A DNA stretch of 56,244 bases from assembly GCF_028656955.1 (NCBI RefSeq), contig NZ_JAMDGY010000045.1:1-56244 (forward strand), in the 5' to 3' direction. This DNA is from Pseudomonas fontis (GTDB lineage Bacteria > Pseudomonadota > Gammaproteobacteria > Pseudomonadales > Pseudomonadaceae). Under the pieces are notes generated by a model. That model saw only the letters and a program-made list of their open reading frames with translations. It did no database searches and was not told the origin of the DNA. Of the stretch, positions 54,222 to 56,244 are shown one piece after another (within the stretch, counting starts at the first letter, position 1; each line of letters starts with the position of its first letter). Both the position numbers and the translations under genes were made by a program.

Positions 54222-54302
54222 AGGCGAATCCAGGGCAACTGACCCCTGAAGGCTATCACCACCCCAGGATTTCGCGATGACCGGGCAAAAAAGTTGTGTG
54301 CT

Positions 54303-54323
54303 TGACAGTGTTTCGCAGTGTCA
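54303..54323. promoter_or_regulatory. Inverted repeat at the end of the ABM gene, 82 bp before tetR
   Basis: TGACAGTG-TTTCG-CAGTGTCA (one mismatch between the arms) overlaps the ABM stop codon. A T-run follows about 10 bp later on the minus strand. It could be a TetR operator or a weak terminator. Confidence 0.4.
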
Positions 54324-54632
54324 GGACGAAACCTGCTCAAGGAAGATCAGTTGCAAAGGCTCAGCCAGCAAGTCGTCGGCACCGGCGGCAAAGTGCTGGA
54401 AGTACGCCGTGGCGAAATGCGCATCGAGCGCAGCCTGGTCCTGGAACGCCTCACGCATGTAGAACGTTCCGCGCTCATCGCGCAGTTCGAACAACACGTA
54501 GTCGAGGTTGCCCGGTTCAGCACGGGTGGGCTCAACCAGAGCCAGCAACGCCGCTTTCAAGGCCTGCTGTTTACCGGCCTTGGCCTTGAGTACGGCGATC
54601 GATACCAATGTATTGCTGGGTGCACTCATCAT
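54321..54632 (-). CDS. ABM-domain (quinol/antibiotic biosynthesis) monooxygenase, 103 aa
   Basis: This is a small dimeric alpha+beta-barrel protein of the antibiotic biosynthesis monooxygenase / YgiN type. Visible features are LVSIAVLKAKAGKQQALKAA, then EPGNLDYVLFELRDERGTFY and MREAFQDQAALDAHFAT, in the order and spacing of the family, and the full domain length. Tandem ATGs at 54632 and 54629 follow GGAGCGTTA; a longer frame to 54659 lacks a ribosome site. Such proteins oxidise quinols or related aromatics without a cofactor. The substrate is not known here. Confidence 0.88.
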   Translation of the reverse strand: MMSAPSNTLVSIAVLKAKAGKQQALKAALLALVEPTRAEPGNLDYVLFELRDERGTFYMREAFQDQAALDAHFATAYFQHFAAGADDLLAEPLQLIFLEQVSS

Positions 54633-54765
54633 TAACGCTCCACGCTTGAGATCATTCAAATGGCAGGGCGCTCATCTTGGTTTTCGCGCCCGCCAGGAAG
54701 AACCGGCAGAACGCGATAACACTTTCATCGCAGGAATGAAACTGACCGTTGTCGAACATCGGGGT

Positions 54766-54793
54766 TTGACAGCTGCGCCTGAGCATCTATATT
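54766..54793 (+). promoter_or_regulatory. Strong sigma70 promoter upstream of a 41-codon ORF
   Basis: TTGACA (54766-54771), a 16-bp spacer and TATATT (54788-54793). It is the best consensus match in the right part of the window and points to the small ORF and the acetyltransferase-like gene. The stretch 54660-54765 shows nothing else I can name. Confidence 0.65.
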
Positions 54794-54852
54794 CCCCACG
54801 CGGCAAATTGGAAGGATTCCACTCGGCCCAAACGGAAAACAGGAGTTTTCTG

Positions 54853-54978
54853 ATGCACACTTTCACGGATGATAAAAACTTGAGCTATATCGCCTCTTTC
54901 CCTGCCCCCTACCTTGCCCTCATTACAGTGAGCAATACACCCGTCTTCGCCCACCTCACACGGCCTGTCTGCACCTGA
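54853..54978 (+). CDS. Small ORF, 41 aa, unknown
   Basis: The ATG at 54853 has a very good CAGGAG site seven bases upstream and lies about 50 bp after a strong promoter. The peptide begins MHTFTDDKNLSYIASF, has a short hydrophobic centre (PYLALITV) and ends RPVCT. No known family is recognised. It may be a genuine small protein or a leader ORF for the gene at 55084. The following 105 bp (54979-55083) have no other obvious element. Confidence 0.5.
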   Translation: MHTFTDDKNLSYIASFPAPYLALITVSNTPVFAHLTRPVCT

Positions 54979-55083
54979 CAACAGCAATGCCTTAAGCGCT
55001 CCTTATGCGCCCGTGACCTGCCCATGGCTGTCACTGCATTCGCTCGCCCTCAATAAAGTTCCACCCTTAACGTCTGGTGTGTG

Positions 55084-56151
55084 ATGACTGTAATAACGTC
55101 TTTGAAACCTACGCTGTGCCTGCCCGTTGGCATGGATGAACAAATACCTGAACTGACACTTCGCGCGGGAACCTTGGAAGATGTAACGCGCCTCGCCGAG
55201 TTATTCACGATCACCTATGGGCAAACAACTCACCCCTGCCAGGCCCCTGACTACATCGATCAGGCGATGCGCAGTGGGCAACAGCGATGGTTCGTGGTCG
55301 AACTGGGCGCGAAGATTGTCGGCTGCTCCTGCGTCGCCCGCCGTGCCTGGAACCAGTCCTGGGAAGTGTGCCATGGGGTGGTCCACCCCGAGGCGCGCCG
55401 CACAGGCGTTATCTCCAGCCTGGTAAGGCTCAGCCTGGAAGAGCACTGCCCAGAAGCGCTGGAACTCGGGTTCTATATCACCCGCAACCTGGCCAGCCAC
55501 TCGGTCATGAAGCACATCAAACCTGCCGTTCTGGTGGGCCATGACGGCGGCCCGGACACGGTCGATGGCCTCAGGGAATATCACCTGACCGCCCTGCACC
55601 CGCCAACATGCGACGGCTTCGTTCATGCAGCTCCCTGGTATGCCAACACCGCGGGCGCTGAATTCATCAGTCACTTTCTGTATGAGTCATTGCAACTTGA
55701 ACCGGTGCAGGATAATTACCCTGCTACTTGCCTGAGTGGCCCACCGGGTGCAGAACAAACAGGCCACTTGCGCTATACCCATGATGCCGCTGGCAATGCC
55801 CTGACGTTATCCGGCGAGTCCCAATGCGCACTCAGCGAACAGGCCGTCATCGCTGAACTCAGCGCCTTGCTTGAACAATGGAAGCACGCCGACTATATCA
55901 GCGTGCCTATCCTGGCCGACAAACTTGAACTGCTCAGCTATTTAATCAGCCTGGGCTTCTCGATTACCGCCTACCTGCCGGCCTGGCACCTGCATCAGGG
56001 CGCCAGGTTCGATTGCATCCTGCTGGTCCTGAACAACTTCTCGCCGGCGCCGCGCAGCCATGGCTTCGATGACGAAGTGGTGTTCTTCGACCAGGCCTAT
56101 GCCCGCTTGGCTGACCACCTGTGCACGCTCGCTGCACAGCGCCCGCGTTAA
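55084..56151 (+). CDS. GNAT-like N-acetyltransferase with C-terminal extension, 355 aa
   Basis: Residues about 24-170 look like a GNAT domain: LTLRAGTLEDVTRLAELF at the start, the central strand WEVCHGVVHPEARRTGVISSLVR (acetyl-CoA loop RRTGV) and a later LGFYITRNLASHSVMKHI. The remaining roughly 185 residues are not recognised; they include LEQWKHADYISVPILADKLE followed by LISLGFSITAYLPAWHL, which resembles the last strands of a second, degenerate GNAT-type fold. A GTG at 55081 is possible and an ATG at 55132 gives a version without the first 16 residues. The substrate is unknown. Probably transcribed from the promoter at 54766. Confidence 0.8.
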   Translation: MTVITSLKPTLCLPVGMDEQIPELTLRAGTLEDVTRLAELFTITYGQTTHPCQAPDYIDQAMRSGQQRWFVVELGAKIVGCSCVARRAWNQSWEVCHGVVHPEARRTGVISSLVRLSLEEHCPEALELGFYITRNLASHSVMKHIKPAVLVGHDGGPDTVDGLREYHLTALHPPTCDGFVHAAPWYANTAGAEFISHFLYESLQLEPVQDNYPATCLSGPPGAEQTGHLRYTHDAAGNALTLSGESQCALSEQAVIAELSALLEQWKHADYISVPILADKLELLSYLISLGFSITAYLPAWHLHQGARFDCILLVLNNFSPAPRSHGFDDEVVFFDQAYARLADHLCTLAAQRPR

Positions 56152-56244
56152 CTATCCATTCATTCAAATGCAATACATCCCTCGACGGATGACCTGTGGA
56201 GAGTGCTGACCGTGACCAAAGAACAATGGCTATTCGGATAATCG

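Noticed and set aside
56152..56244. Possible start of a next plus-strand gene at the right edge
   Set aside because: A frame from a GTG at about 56196 or the ATG at 56226 is open to the end, but only 6-16 codons are visible and the ribosome site is weak. It cannot be supported.

Overview
The window is high-GC DNA from a Pseudomonas, most likely of the P. putida group. The evidence is the lexA2-imuA-imuB-dnaE2 mutagenesis cassette with its AGTAC-N4-GTACT operator, inverted REP-like intergenic elements of P. putida type, and codon use throughout. No rRNA, tRNA, insertion sequence or CRISPR array was recognised.

Positions 1-42880 (about three quarters of the window) form one two-partner-secretion / contact-dependent-inhibition-like locus, read entirely on the minus strand. 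From its promoter the order is: one outer-membrane TpsB transporter (41111-42817); TpsA-3 (3803 aa) with immunity candidate imm3; TpsA-2 (4747 aa) with immunity candidate imm2; and TpsA-1 (at least 4744 aa, running off the window). All three exoproteins are full length. Each has an extended signal peptide, a TPS secretion domain, a very long filamentous-haemagglutinin repeat shaft, a divergent mid-region with a CxxC, a second shaft segment, a DUF637-like pretoxin region, an A-T-x-Y-N-x3-H junction and a unique C-terminal tip. The first 1212 bp of the three genes are near-identical and align without gaps. The tips differ: TpsA-3 ends in a GIY-YIG nuclease-like domain, TpsA-2 in an unrecognised domain, and TpsA-1 in a tail cut by the window edge. 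TpsB, TpsA-2 and TpsA-1 each have a promoter with the same TTGACG -35, a 17-bp spacer carrying a dyad and a good -10, so the paralogs appear to have been duplicated as promoter-bearing units.

Positions 42961-45920 hold a short-chain fatty acid / acetoacetate operon on the minus strand: CoA-transferase subunit A, subunit B and the transporter AtoE. A divergent aldo/keto reductase (46157-46978) ends 1 bp from the end of dnaE2.

Positions 46980-52721 hold the SOS mutasome operon on the minus strand, lexA2-imuA-imuB-dnaE2, with overlapping or nearly touching genes and a LexA2 operator on the start region. A HAD phosphatase is divergent from it. After a hairpin element come a RutR-like TetR regulator, an ABM-domain monooxygenase, a 41-codon ORF behind a strong promoter, and a two-part GNAT-like protein near the right edge.

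Many very long open frames lie on the plus strand opposite the TpsA genes. I treat them as shadows of the repetitive, GC-rich coding sequence.
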